From Myxococcales bacterium (GTDB lineage: Bacteria > Myxococcota_A > Polyangia > Polyangiales > Polyangiaceae): a stretch of DNA of 64,000 nucleotides. The stretch lies in the NCBI GenBank assembly GCA_016712525.1, contig JADJQX010000008.1, positions 1,432,501 through 1,496,500 of the forward strand. Direction: 5' to 3'. Positions 56,177 through 64,000 of this stretch are shown piece by piece. Positions within the stretch are counted from its first letter, which is position 1, and each line of letters opens with the position of its first letter. The notes under the pieces are model-generated. The model had not been told where the DNA came from. It searched no databases and worked only from the letters and a program-made list of their open reading frames with translations. The position numbers were made by a program, and so were the translations under genes.

Positions 56177-56532
56177 GGTCGCGCGCGGGGGCAGAGCGAG
56201 CCCTCGGCGTCGTCGGCGTATCGCTCCTGCTCACCTTGCCCGTGGTCGTCGTGGCCCTCTCGCTGCTCGCGCGATCCCATCGCGAAAAGGCACACGCGGG
56301 CTCGGTTGCCCGTCTCGCGGTCGTGGGGCGCCTCCCCTCGGCCGATTTCTCCTTCGCTGGAGGCTCACGGCACGTGCGCTTCGTCTCGATCGAAGAGCCC
56401 CAGGCGGCCTTCGCCGATGGCCCCGGTTTGCCCGACCCCGAGCCCGCCGGTGGGCTCGTGGGCGTTCCGCGCGCCGCCTTCGCCGAGGCCACCGTGCGCG
56501 CCGGCGCCGGCGTAGCGAAGGGCTCACGATGA
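56173..56532 (+). CDS. Small exported/anchored protein, 119 aa
   Basis: It starts at GTG 56173, inside the mlaE stop. One hydrophobic helix near the N-terminus (ALGVVGVSLLLTLPVVVVAL) is followed by a soluble part with little else (RHVRFVSIEEPQAAFADGPG). It could be a single-pass membrane protein or have an uncleaved signal. Its stop overlaps the next ATG by 4 bp. Function unknown, probably an accessory of the FtsX-like permease that follows. Confidence 0.65.
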   Translation: MRSRAGAERALGVVGVSLLLTLPVVVVALSLLARSHREKAHAGSVARLAVVGRLPSADFSFAGGSRHVRFVSIEEPQAAFADGPGLPDPEPAGGLVGVPRAAFAEATVRAGAGVAKGSR

Positions 56533-57701
56533 CCCTCGGGCTCCTCGTCTTCGCGCTGCGCTCGCTCGCCCGCAGAAAAGCCAGGGCCCTCGCGCTCGGA
56601 GGGGGACTCGCGTTCACCGTCGCGCTCGTGGCGTCGGTGCTCTTCCTGGCCGACGCCCTCCGCGCCGAGTCCGACGCCGCCCGCGCCGCCCTGCCCGACC
56701 TCGTCGTCTCGAGGCTCGTCGGAGGGCGGCCCGCGCTCCTCTCGGTGAAACATGCGCCCGACGTTGCCGCGATCGACTCGGTGCGCGCCGTCGTGCCGCG
56801 GGTGTGGGGGTATGTGTTCGTGCCGGCGCTCCAGGCCAACGTGGTGGTCATGGGCACCCGACCTGGCTCACCCCCGCTCGAGGCCGTGAAGGGCGCGCTC
56901 GCCGAGGGGCGCGACATCACGTTGGGCGCACACGAGATGATCGCCGGGAAGGCCGTCGCGAAATTTCTCGGCGTCGAAGTGGGCGACGAGCTCGGCCTCC
57001 CTTCGCCGAACCCCAAGGCGCCCTCGCTCAAGCTCGTCGGCACCTTCGCGTCCTCGGTCGATCTCTACACGAACGACGTCGTGGTCATGTCGGACGACGA
57101 CGCCCGCGCCGTGCTCGGCATCGCCCACGACGAGGCGACCGATTTCGCCGTGGAGCTGTCGAACCCCGAAGAAGCCGGGGTGGTCGCCAAGACGGTGGTC
57201 ACGAAGCTCCCCGAGGCCCGCGTCGTCGACAAGAAGCTCCTGGCCCGCGCGCACACCCTCGCGTTCGGTCGCCGCTCGGGCATCGTGCTCGCCGCTTCGG
57301 CGCCCGTGCTGCTCGCGTTCCTCGTGCTCGCGTGGGACCGCCTGAGCGGGGTCGGCGAGACAGAGCGCCGTGAGATCGCCGTGCTCAAGGCGGTCGGGTG
57401 GTCGACCCGCGACGTGCTCTCGGCCAAGCTCGCCGAGTCGCTCTTGGTCGGGGTCATCGCGACGGCCCTCGGTCTCGCCTTCGGGTACGTGTGGGTCTTC
57501 GTGCTCGACGCGCCGCTCATCCGCCCGGCCCTCTCGGGCTTCGGCGTGCTCTACCCCCAGGCAAAGCTCACCCCCGCGCTCGACACGGCCCAGCTCCTCG
57601 GGATCGCGCTCGCCGTGCTGGGGCCCTTCGCGAGCCTCTCGGTCGTACCCGCGTGGCGCGCCGCGCAGACCGATCCGATGGACGTGATGCGCGACGCCTG
57701 A
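56529..57701 (+). CDS. FtsX/MacB-type ABC permease
   Basis: A 390-aa membrane protein. One helix is at the N-terminus (SLARRKARALALGGGLAFTVAL), then a periplasmic domain of about 230 residues (MacB-like core, RDITLGAHEMIAGKAVAKFL), then three helices in the last 120 residues (GIVLAASAPVLLAFLVLAW, LLVGVIATALGLAFGYVWVF, LLGIALAVLGPFASLSVVPA). The final RAAQTDPMDVMRDA is typical of FtsX-type permeases. No ATPase is encoded beside it. The ATG overlaps the previous stop. It may serve an exporter or lipoprotein-release function. Confidence 0.85.
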   Translation: MTLGLLVFALRSLARRKARALALGGGLAFTVALVASVLFLADALRAESDAARAALPDLVVSRLVGGRPALLSVKHAPDVAAIDSVRAVVPRVWGYVFVPALQANVVVMGTRPGSPPLEAVKGALAEGRDITLGAHEMIAGKAVAKFLGVEVGDELGLPSPNPKAPSLKLVGTFASSVDLYTNDVVVMSDDDARAVLGIAHDEATDFAVELSNPEEAGVVAKTVVTKLPEARVVDKKLLARAHTLAFGRRSGIVLAASAPVLLAFLVLAWDRLSGVGETERREIAVLKAVGWSTRDVLSAKLAESLLVGVIATALGLAFGYVWVFVLDAPLIRPALSGFGVLYPQAKLTPALDTAQLLGIALAVLGPFASLSVVPAWRAAQTDPMDVMRDA

Positions 57702-57702
57702 G

Positions 57703-57742
57703 GCACCTCCGTCTGTGCCCCGGAGCACCTCCGTCTGTGCCC
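57703..57742. repeat. Two 18-bp direct repeats
   Basis: GCACCTCCGTCTGTGCCC occurs at 57703-57720 and again at 57725-57742, separated by 4 bp, right after the FtsX-like stop. Possibly a small duplication; no role seen. Confidence 0.6.
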
Positions 57743-57801
57743 GTTCGAACGCGTCTCGTCTTCTCGAAACGCATCGCCGACGACGCTTGTCGCTCCTCTA
57801 G

Positions 57802-57836
57802 AAAAAACCGGCGATGCCTCGAAGCACCGCCGGTTT
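57802..57836 (-). terminator. Rho-independent terminator of the OmpA-family gene
   Basis: On the minus strand, AAACCGGCG (57836-57828) pairs with CGCCGGTTT (57813-57805) around a 14-nt loop, and the T run continues to 57802. It lies 43 bp after the OmpA-family stop at 57879. Confidence 0.8.
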
Positions 57837-57878
57837 CATCTCGTCGACTGGCGACGAGTCACATCGGGAAAGGGCTAT

Positions 57879-58751
57879 CTATTGGACGAGGCGGAACTCG
57901 ACGCGGCGGTTCTTGGCGCGGCCGGCCTCCGAGTCGTTGTCGGAGACGGGCTTCGACGGGCCGAACCCTTTCGCCTCGAGCCTTCCGGCCGAGATCCCCT
58001 TCTTCACGAACCAGTCCTTCACGGCCTCGGCGCGCTTCTGCGAGAGCGTCGTGTTGACCTCGGACGAACCGACGTTGTCGGTGTGACCGCCGATCTCGAC
58101 GCGGATGTCCGGGTACTTCTTGAAGACGTCGGCCGCCTTGGTGAGCACCGGCGTCGAGCGGTTGTCGAGCACGGCCGACCCCGTCTTGAACACGATGCCC
58201 TCGATGGCCCCCGAGAACTTCGCCACGGCCGACGGCACCTCGTCGGGGCAGCCGTCGTCGTCTTTGTAGCCGTTCTTGGTCTCGGGCTCTTTCGGACACT
58301 TGTCGGCGTCGTTCGGGATCCCGTCGCCGTCGGTGTCGTTGTCGACGACGCGGTTCGCGAGGTTCTTGAACGGGGGGCAGCCGGCGTTCTGCGCGGGGCC
58401 CGTCTCGTTCGGGCACTGGTCTTTCGCGTCGGGCACGCCGTCGAGGTCCGAGTCGGGCGGAGCGACCTCCTTCGGGGCCTCGAATTTGCTGTTGAAGACG
58501 GGCCGGCAGCTCTTGCCCTCGAGCGACACCTCGTGGGCGGCGCACACGTCGAGGCAGGCCTTCGCCTCGGGCGACTCGACGAACGTCGCGCCCCAGGCGG
58601 CCGAGGCCCCGCTCGTGTCGGCGCGGCAGACGCACGAGCAGCGACCGAGGTTCACCGTGGTCGGATCGGTGGCGGCGTCGGTGCCACATCCCGAGGTTGT
58701 CACGAGTACGACGACCGACAGGGCGCCGAGGAACGAAGTGCGAACGATCAC
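57879..58751 (-). CDS. OmpA-family lipoprotein with thrombospondin type-3 repeats
   Basis: A 290-aa outer-membrane lipoprotein (SGC lipobox, Cys22). A Cys-rich start (CSCVC, CLDVC) is followed by calcium-binding TSP3-type repeats (DSDLDGVPDAKDQCPNE and DTDGDGIPNDADKCP, then GYKDDDGCP). A C-terminal OmpA-like domain that binds peptidoglycan follows (GHTDNVGSSEVN, AKNRRVEFRLV). It links the outer membrane to the cell wall. I chose GTG 58751 with GGGGAAG upstream rather than a longer ATG frame at 58847 that adds an arginine-rich segment. A T-tailed terminator follows the gene. Confidence 0.93.
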   Translation of the reverse strand: MIVRTSFLGALSVVVLVTTSGCGTDAATDPTTVNLGRCSCVCRADTSGASAAWGATFVESPEAKACLDVCAAHEVSLEGKSCRPVFNSKFEAPKEVAPPDSDLDGVPDAKDQCPNETGPAQNAGCPPFKNLANRVVDNDTDGDGIPNDADKCPKEPETKNGYKDDDGCPDEVPSAVAKFSGAIEGIVFKTGSAVLDNRSTPVLTKAADVFKKYPDIRVEIGGHTDNVGSSEVNTTLSQKRAEAVKDWFVKKGISAGRLEAKGFGPSKPVSDNDSEAGRAKNRRVEFRLVQ

Positions 58752-58903
58752 GGAGCTTCCCCTTCTGCGGCGGACGCTACTTGGACGCGCGCGTCGCCGC
58801 AAGAAAAGAGGGTGCGCGCACACCTGCACGTGCGAGCACCCAACCACCGCGCCCGGGCCGCGACATGTGTTTCATCGGACCTTCGCGCGGGCGCGAGGCG
58901 CCG

Positions 58904-59734
58904 TCAGAGGCTCCCGTTGAGGGGATCGTACTTGTCGCCGCCCTGGTGGAACGGAGAGTCTTTCGAGGGTTTCGTCGAGCTGCCGCCGCCGCTCGCGCCG
59001 TGAGGAGCCGCGGCCCCCGCCTTCTTGGCGTTCCGCGCCTTGTCGGCGTCGGCGAGGCGCTTCTTCTGCTCTTCGGTGAGCTGGGGTTTGTCGAACGCGG
59101 TGGCCGGGTCGACGGCGGCCGGCGGGGGTGCGACGTCTTGAACCTTGGCCGCGGCGGCCGGAGGAGCCTCGGGCGCTCGGCCCGTGACGTAGCTCACCGC
59201 GACGCCGCACACGACGACCCCCACGGCCACGGCCGCCATGGTGAACGCCATGCGGCGCTTGCCCGCGCGGAGCTGGGCCTCGGCCGAGTCGAGGTCGACC
59301 TCGGGCAACGTGGAGACACGGTCCGCGAGGAACGCCGCTTCGCTCGGCGGCGCGATGGAGGCCACCATGGGCGCGAGGCTCGGCGACGCCGACGAGACCG
59401 GCGGGCTCGAGTCGCGCAACGCGGGCGCGGACACATGCGCTGGCTCGGGCGCGGAGACCGACTCGGCCGCGAGCGTGGCTTCGTTCGTCGCGGGAGCGGG
59501 CACCTCGGTGCTCGCGTCGCCCGCCTCGTCGAGCCCCGCCACGACCGCGAGCGTGGTCCACCCTTCGCCGTCAGGAGCTTGCACCTCGGTGCTCGCCGAG
59601 AGCTCCCCGGCGTCGAACGCGGCCGACATCGCGTCGACCGTCATCGGCCGCACCGAGCCGTCGGCGAGCTTCACGAGCCAGAGCTCGTCGTCGTGGGAGG
59701 AGGCGTTCGTTTCGGGGGTCGTGGCGTCGCTCAT
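58904..59734 (-). CDS. GYF-like domain protein with one membrane helix
   Basis: A 276-aa protein. The N-terminal 60 residues (LWLVKLADGSVRPMTVDAMS, then AFDAGELSASTEV) form a GYF-like domain, common in myxobacterial signalling proteins. An acidic, Ser/Ala-rich middle follows. A single membrane helix lies at about 165-188 (MAFTMAAVAVGVVVCGVAV), then a charged Ala/Pro/Lys-rich tail with Gly-Ser repeats (GASGGGSSTKPSKDS). It is probably inserted in the inner membrane with the GYF domain inside. Its partner is unknown. It lies upstream of the OmpA-family gene on the same strand. Confidence 0.78.
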   Translation of the reverse strand: MSDATTPETNASSHDDELWLVKLADGSVRPMTVDAMSAAFDAGELSASTEVQAPDGEGWTTLAVVAGLDEAGDASTEVPAPATNEATLAAESVSAPEPAHVSAPALRDSSPPVSSASPSLAPMVASIAPPSEAAFLADRVSTLPEVDLDSAEAQLRAGKRRMAFTMAAVAVGVVVCGVAVSYVTGRAPEAPPAAAAKVQDVAPPPAAVDPATAFDKPQLTEEQKKRLADADKARNAKKAGAAAPHGASGGGSSTKPSKDSPFHQGGDKYDPLNGSL

Positions 59735-60177
59735 GGGGGGTTCTCCGAACGGGTGCGCGCGAACCCTAGCCGACGCGCTTCGCAGCCCAAGCCCCTTCGC
59801 GCGGCCCCCCGAAAATGAGTCGTAGCGTGTGGGATGCGGGGGTATCGCGCACGGCGTCAGAGGCCCGTTCTGGTCCTCTCGCGCCCCCACCGCCCGAGGC
59901 GCCTCCGACGTCACCGACCTTCCTCCGCGAGACCCCAAAAACGTGCACTCTACACGCTCGAGGTACCGCACCACAGAGTGACGAAATACCCACGACGCGG
60001 ACGCTCGAAACGGCACGTCGAGTGCCAAAACGGGAGTCTCCGCATCGACATAGGTCGTATCTGCTGCCTCGTGAGATCCGTTCGTTCCTCCGGCGTTGCG
60101 CGGACGGGCGGCGTCTCGTAGCGTCTTCGGGGAGGCGCTGGCTTCTGCGCCGACCACCGGAGCTGCGATTTTCGGAA
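59735..60177. other. Gene-free stretch of about 440 bp
   Basis: It lies between the divergent GYF-protein and zinc/HTH regulator genes. It holds a perfect inverted repeat, GGCAC (60012-60016) and GTGCC (60022-60026), separated by GTCGA. Short open frames across it lack protein-like composition. Unexplained AT-richer patches occur at about 59935-59990 and 60035-60085. No small gene was found. Confidence 0.5.
60012..60026. promoter_or_regulatory. Short inverted repeat upstream of the zinc/HTH regulator
   Basis: GGCAC-GTCGA-GTGCC lies 152 bp before the regulator ATG. It may be its own operator. Confidence 0.3.
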
Positions 60178-60642
60178 ATGAGATGCTCGTGCGGTAGGGA
60201 CACCCACCACGAAACCCAAGTTGCCATTCCGGTCGATACCGGACTTCCGTCGCAGACGACCGTGGTCGTCGAGACGACAGCCTGCCCCGACTGCGGCCGC
60301 CTCGCCAAACCGAGCGCGGTCGATCGCGCCGTGAAGGCGGCCGCGGTGAAGGTCGTCGTCCAGTCGGGCCACGTCTCCGGAAAGACGTTTCGCTTCCTCC
60401 GCAAGGCGCTCGACCTCACGGGCGAGGGCGTCGCGAGCGTGCTCGGGCTCGGCGTAGGCACGATCTCGCGCTGGGAGAACGAGTGCCGAGGGGTCGATCC
60501 TCGCGCGTGGGCCGTGCTGGCATCGCTCGCCCTCGAGCACGTCGACGACTCGCTCCCGAAGGTGGTCGGCCCGATGCTCGAGGCCATCACCTCGGCCACG
60601 GAGGTGCCCGTGCCACGCAAGGTGACGGTCACGGTCGCCTGA
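60178..60642 (+). CDS. MqsA-like zinc-finger/helix-turn-helix protein
   Basis: A 154-aa cytosolic protein. The N-terminal zinc-binding part has CSCGRDTHHE and CPDCGR (around 35-40), separated by a strand-rich stretch. A Cro/C1-type HTH follows (FLRKALDLTGEGVASVLGLG, GTISRWENECRGVDP). The zinc-plus-HTH layout is that of MqsA/YgiT antitoxin-type proteins, but no mqsR-like toxin gene is next to it, so it may be a stand-alone regulator. I chose ATG 60178 with GGAAA-type sequence upstream. An in-frame upstream start adds a segment without protein character. Confidence 0.78.
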   Translation: MRCSCGRDTHHETQVAIPVDTGLPSQTTVVVETTACPDCGRLAKPSAVDRAVKAAAVKVVVQSGHVSGKTFRFLRKALDLTGEGVASVLGLGVGTISRWENECRGVDPRAWAVLASLALEHVDDSLPKVVGPMLEAITSATEVPVPRKVTVTVA

Positions 60643-60845
60643 AGCCACGCGCCAGGCTCGATCGCCCCCACCGACCGTGTGCTCGGACCTTCGGCTCGCG
60701 CGCCCCAGCGCCGAAGCTCAACCATGAGACTTGCACCACGCGGTCGACGTGCCGACTTGGGTGGACGGGTCGGGGCGACGCCCGTACCCTTGTCGGATTG
60801 GCCCTTGTTTCTCCGTCGCCATGCGGCCCCAGGATGGACCTTAGG

Positions 60846-61877
60846 ATGAACCGCCAGCGTGAGCTCCCGAGATGCGGGGTTGCCGTCGTCGTGGCGACCT
60901 TGGGGATCGTCGCGCCATCACGCGCCTTCGCTGACGCGGGAGCCGACGCGCAAGACCTCTTCGTGCGCGCGCGCGAGCTCCGCGCCGAGGGCAAGTGCGC
61001 CGACGCGATCCCGCTCTTTCGAAAGGCGAGCGAGCTCGCGCCAGGGCGGCTCGGCAGCGTCCGCAACGTCGCCGAGTGCGAGGAGAGCGTCGGCCACTAC
61101 GCGTCCGCCCGGCGCGCGTGGCTCGAGCTCGAGCGCGGCCTGCTCGTCAGCAAAGACGCCACCAAATACGAGGGCTGGGCGAAGGACGCGGCCGAGGCGG
61201 CAGCACGGCTCAAGCCGCTCGTGGCCAAGCTGCGCGTCGACGTCGTCGTGACACGCCCCTCGCGCGAGGGGCCAGCACAAGCCGAAGACGGCGCGACCCT
61301 CACGGTGAACGGCGAGCCCATCTCCCCCTCCCTCTTCGGCACCGTGCTCGAGCGCGACCCGGGCCCCGTCACGATCGTGGCCAAAGCGCCCACCGCGACC
61401 CCGGTGAGGCAGGTCGTCTCGCTGGCCGCGGGCAGCTCGCGGGAGGTGCGGATGAGCCTCGTGTTGTCCAGCCCCGGAGTGCACACGGGGCCTCCCCCTC
61501 CGGCGTTCACGACGCGCACGAGCCGCGTGCGCCTCGCCGGCTTCGTCACGCTCGGAGTGGGCGTCGCCTCGCTCGCGGTGGCCGGCATCACCCTTGGCCT
61601 GCGCCAGGGCGCCCTCTCCGACCTCGAGGACCTGTGCCCCGGGTACGAGACGGGTCCGTGCCCGACGAGCGTCGGAGGCGTGATCCGCCGAGGCGAGACC
61701 GCCAGCACCCTCACGACGGTCTTCGGCCTCGGGGGCGCGGCGTTCGCGGGGGCGGGCCTCGTCATGGTGCTCGCGAGCCCCGACGAGAAGGTCCGCGTGG
61801 GAGGAGCGGCGGGCCGCCCTAGGCTCGCGCTCACGCCCACGGTCGGCGGCGCGCAGCTCACGTGGAGGTTCCAATGA
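60846..61877 (+). CDS. TPR protein with PEGA-like domain and two C-terminal membrane helices (module 2)
   Basis: A 343-aa envelope protein, paralogous in layout to the gene at 44389. After a signal peptide (ending AFADA) come TPR helices (AQDLFVRARELRAEGKCADA, VRNVAECEESVGHYASARRA), a PEGA-like domain (TVNGEPISPSLFG, DPGPVTIVAK), and two hydrophobic helices at about 225-247 and 295-315. The loop between them has a Cys pair (LCPGYETGPCP), as in module 1 (CPEGRC). ATG 60846 is preferred to ATG 60834 because GGA lies seven bases before it. Its stop overlaps the next ATG by 4 bp (ATGA). Confidence 0.82.
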   Translation: MNRQRELPRCGVAVVVATLGIVAPSRAFADAGADAQDLFVRARELRAEGKCADAIPLFRKASELAPGRLGSVRNVAECEESVGHYASARRAWLELERGLLVSKDATKYEGWAKDAAEAAARLKPLVAKLRVDVVVTRPSREGPAQAEDGATLTVNGEPISPSLFGTVLERDPGPVTIVAKAPTATPVRQVVSLAAGSSREVRMSLVLSSPGVHTGPPPPAFTTRTSRVRLAGFVTLGVGVASLAVAGITLGLRQGALSDLEDLCPGYETGPCPTSVGGVIRRGETASTLTTVFGLGGAAFAGAGLVMVLASPDEKVRVGGAAGRPRLALTPTVGGAQLTWRFQ

Positions 61878-62482
61878 GACGAGCGTGGAGGATCTCGGGC
61901 GCCCTGGCCGCGGGCATCACGATCGTTGCAGCATGCACGTTCCCGTCCCCGGAGCTGCGCGACGACCTCGTCCTCGACGCCTCGCCGAACGACGACGTGC
62001 TCGCGGCGGACACGTCGAGCCCCTCGGAGGCCGGCGCGCCGGACGCCTCGAACCCCGACGTCTTGGCACCACCCGACGCCGATCGGATCGACGGCGACGC
62101 CGCGATAACCGCGCCCGACGGCCAGGTCGTCAATTGCGACGAGGACAACGACCGGTTCGCCAAGGTCGGCGGTGTGTGCGGCGGCTTCGACTGCGACGAC
62201 TCCAACGGGAACGTCCGCCCCGATCGGGACTTCAACACCCTCACGCCGATCCCCGGCACGGGGCCCGGCAAGGGCGGCGACTGGAACTGCAACGGGACGG
62301 TCGAGTACGAGCTCAAAGTCGGAGTGGACGAACGCTGTCCACTCCTCGGGGTGGCGTGCGAGGCCGGCTTCGTCAACGCGCAGCCAACGTGCGGTTCGAT
62401 GGCGCGCTTCGTGGTCTGCGAGAAGAACGGGCTCGGCTGCCGCAAAGCGTCCGACACCCTTCGAGCCGTCGGGTGCAGGTGA
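61874..62482 (+). CDS. Lipoprotein with MopE-like motif (module 2)
   Basis: A 202-aa lipoprotein (VAAC, Cys21) with an acidic Asp/Ser linker (DASPNDDVLAADTSSPSE). Its folded part has a cysteine-aspartate motif FDCDDSNGNVRPD followed by GGDWNCNG, like degenerate copies of the MopE-type metal-binding repeat (DCDD..). Four further cysteines precede the end (RCPLLGVACEAGF, CGSM, VCEKNGLGCRK). It overlaps the TPR gene stop (ATGA) and has GGAGG seven bases upstream. It occupies the same place as the lipoprotein of module 1, although the sequences themselves are not clearly alike. Confidence 0.78.
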   Translation: MRRAWRISGALAAGITIVAACTFPSPELRDDLVLDASPNDDVLAADTSSPSEAGAPDASNPDVLAPPDADRIDGDAAITAPDGQVVNCDEDNDRFAKVGGVCGGFDCDDSNGNVRPDRDFNTLTPIPGTGPGKGGDWNCNGTVEYELKVGVDERCPLLGVACEAGFVNAQPTCGSMARFVVCEKNGLGCRKASDTLRAVGCR

Positions 62483-62486
62483 GACC

Positions 62487-63887
62487 ATGACGACCCCGAA
62501 CGGAACGAGGCTCGACGACGGTCCGCGGCGAGAGGCCCCTCGCGCAGCGACGAGCTTCGTGCCGGCCCCAGGGGAGGTCGTCGCCGCGCGGTACCGCCTC
62601 GAAAAATTGCTCGGTCGGGGCGGCATGGGGCAGGTGTGGCTTGCGAAGCACACGGAGCTCGACACGCCCTTCGCCGTGAAATTCCTGGAGCGATCGCTCC
62701 TCGACGACGTCGATCGGGACACGACGCTCCAGCGCTTCCGCGACGAGGCCAAGATCACGTCGGCGCTGGCGAAGAGGACGCGCCACATCGTGGCCGTGAC
62801 CGACTACGGGGACATCGGCGGCGTCCCGTTCCTCGTTATGGAGGTGCTCGAAGGCCGCTCGCTCGACGAGGCGCTGAGGAGCCGCCCCTTCACCCCGGAA
62901 GGGACACTCGTCATCCTTCGGCAGCTCGCGAAGGCGCTAGCGACCGCCCACGCCGCCGGCCTCATCCATCGTGATCTCAAGCCCGCCAACGTCTTCGTAT
63001 GCACGGACGACGATGGCTCGCCTCTCGTGAAGGTGCTCGATTTCGGCCTGGTTCGGCCCGTGCGCCCACAAGATCGGAAGTCGACCCAGAAGGGCATCGC
63101 CGTCGGCACCCCTTCGTACATGAGCCCCGAGCAGGCCCGCGCGCTGCCCGACGTCGACCACCGCGCCGACGTATGGTCTCTCGCCGTCGTGAGCTACGAG
63201 CTGATGACGGGCAAGGAGCCCTGGGAAGGGGAGACGGTGCAGGAGGTCTTGGTCAACGTCTGCCGCTCCGAGTACGCCCCGATCTCGAAGCACGTGCCGG
63301 CGCTCCGACGCTTCGACCCGTTCTACGAGAGAGCGTTCCGCCGGCACGTCGATGACCGCTATCGTTCGGCGGAGGAGCTCGTCGAGGCGTTCGGCCGCGC
63401 GTGCGCATGCGACGATGCCCCCGACACCGCCCCGGTCGCCGCGGCTGAGGCCCCCACCCCCGTCACTCGATCACGCCGGAGCCCTTGGGTCGCGGGGCTC
63501 CTCGCGGCGCTGGCCCTGGCGATCGTCGTCCCCCTCGCGCTGCGCAACGGCCCCTCGGTCTCTACGAGCGCGAGCCCCGCCCTCGGATCCGCTCACGGGA
63601 GCGCCGCCGCGCCGTCGACCCCGGCGAGCCTCGCGCCTCTCGTCGCCGTGCACGACCTCCCGACGGCCGCCCCGCCCGCGAGCGCCCCCCTCCCGCTCGG
63701 TCGGCATCCGGCGGCCACCGCCAAAGCCGCATCGACAGGGCAGCCCGCTCCGATCTCCGCCGCGCCACCCAAGACCGTCGAGACGGTGGCGCCCAAGACG
63801 CCCGAGCCCGCAGCGCCCAAGACGCCCGAGCCCGCAGCGCCCAAGACGCCCGAGCAGAAGCCCCACGACAAGAGCGCGGTGTTCTGA
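62487..63887 (+). CDS. Hanks-type Ser/Thr protein kinase with C-terminal membrane helix (module 2)
   Basis: A 466-aa kinase. The catalytic set is complete: G-loop GRGGMG (43-48), Lys65 in FAVKFL, HRDLKPAN (161-168), DFG (185-187) and GTPSYMSPEQA. The domain spans about 36-300. A membrane helix lies at about 332-350 (WVAGLLAALALAIVVPLAL), followed by a Pro/Ala-rich tail of about 115 residues that should lie outside the membrane. Near its end APKTPEPA is repeated (DNA around 63790-63860, unit of 24 bp), and it ends KSAVF. No known sensor domain is present. It lies 4 bp after the lipoprotein gene. Confidence 0.93.
   Translation: MTTPNGTRLDDGPRREAPRAATSFVPAPGEVVAARYRLEKLLGRGGMGQVWLAKHTELDTPFAVKFLERSLLDDVDRDTTLQRFRDEAKITSALAKRTRHIVAVTDYGDIGGVPFLVMEVLEGRSLDEALRSRPFTPEGTLVILRQLAKALATAHAAGLIHRDLKPANVFVCTDDDGSPLVKVLDFGLVRPVRPQDRKSTQKGIAVGTPSYMSPEQARALPDVDHRADVWSLAVVSYELMTGKEPWEGETVQEVLVNVCRSEYAPISKHVPALRRFDPFYERAFRRHVDDRYRSAEELVEAFGRACACDDAPDTAPVAAAEAPTPVTRSRRSPWVAGLLAALALAIVVPLALRNGPSVSTSASPALGSAHGSAAAPSTPASLAPLVAVHDLPTAAPPASAPLPLGRHPAATAKAASTGQPAPISAAPPKTVETVAPKTPEPAAPKTPEPAAPKTPEQKPHDKSAVF
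63789..63860 (+). repeat. 24-bp tandem repeat in the kinase tail
   Basis: GCGCCCAAGACGCCCGAGCC followed by CGCA is repeated about three times in frame and encodes APKTPEPA repeats in the external tail. Such repeats can change copy number by slippage without breaking the frame. Confidence 0.7.
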
Positions 63888-64000
63888 GCGTGGAGTGCCC
63901 ATGCGCGTGCCCCCCCCCGGGGCGGCGCACGGACGGTCGGCTTCAGGGCACTTGGAAGCAGTAAAAACGCCTTCGGGCGTCGCACGTGCGGCCACCGAAC
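63888..64000. other. Sequence after the kinase gene to the window end
   Basis: No gene could be identified in these 113 bp. There is a run of nine C followed by GGGG at about 63911-63923; the next gene, if any, starts beyond the window. Confidence 0.4.

Noticed and set aside
59815..60642. Longer start for the zinc/HTH regulator
   Set aside because: The added 121 residues are Arg/Pro/Ser-rich with no domain character, and the natural zinc-finger start at 60178 has a better upstream sequence.
60178..60642. Toxin-antitoxin pair (MqsR/MqsA-like)
   Set aside because: No small mqsR-like gene lies on either side, so a complete system is not supported.

Overview
The window is about 70% GC with dense, mostly short-spaced genes. 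It looks like a chromosome segment of a myxobacterium-like member of the Myxococcota (Polyangiales-type). Reasons are a MYXO-CTERM sorting tail on a secreted metalloprotease, two Hanks-type Ser/Thr kinases with proline-rich tails, FHA-sigma54 activators, many short-lived-domain lipoproteins with DGG/ADGA linkers, GYF-like and TFIIB-type zinc-finger proteins, and a TonB-C-like domain fused to an outer-membrane receptor. No insertion sequence, phage or CRISPR array was seen.

Layout. 1-790 is non-coding and repetitive: two 147-bp direct copies, a partial third copy and a 20/21-bp tandem array, followed by tRNA-Pro(UGG) and its terminator. 948-7761 holds an unknown protein and an SDR dehydrogenase (minus strand), then a plus-strand run of FHA-GGDEF diguanylate cyclase, secreted GH1 beta-glycosidase and TonB-dependent receptor. 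7988-16266 is a catabolic block: boxB-boxA (benzoyl-CoA epoxidase), a terminator, then a fused FdsG/B subunit, FdsA-type formate dehydrogenase and FdhD. The box pathway releases formate at ring cleavage (a BoxC step, not encoded here), so the NAD-linked formate dehydrogenase fits as its recycling partner. 16232-22266 has small membrane proteins, a sterol-desaturase-family enzyme, a sigma54 activator with an inverted repeat at its promoter, a methyltransferase and an ATP-grasp protein. 22407-29598 is a lipoprotein cluster: a beta-propeller, a thioredoxin/di-heme peroxidase fusion and three tandem paralogous lipoproteins; a distant fourth relative lies at 49347-50834.

29752-43000 carries a cytochrome-like lipoprotein, an HD-domain protein with a TetR-type operator and what looks like a TetR remnant, a serine-hydrolase-like lipoprotein, a two-gene spermidine-synthase-like membrane system, an ABC transporter pair, a MYXO-CTERM metalloprotease and a Cys-rich lipoprotein. 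43053-47169 contains an FHA-sigma54 activator followed by a TPR/membrane protein, a lipoprotein and a Ser/Thr kinase. The same three-gene order TPR/membrane protein, lipoprotein, Ser/Thr kinase returns at 60846-63887. This duplicated module is the strongest candidate for an uncharacterised envelope-signalling system in the window. Between the two modules are a knottin-like Cys-repeat lipoprotein, cysS, an MlaE-type permease, an FtsX-like permease, an OmpA-family lipoprotein, a GYF-domain protein and an MqsA-like zinc/HTH regulator.

All family assignments come from reading motifs in the translated sequence; no database search was run. Starts were chosen from ribosome-binding-like sequence, signal peptides and gene overlaps. 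Long antisense open frames are treated as artefacts of high GC.
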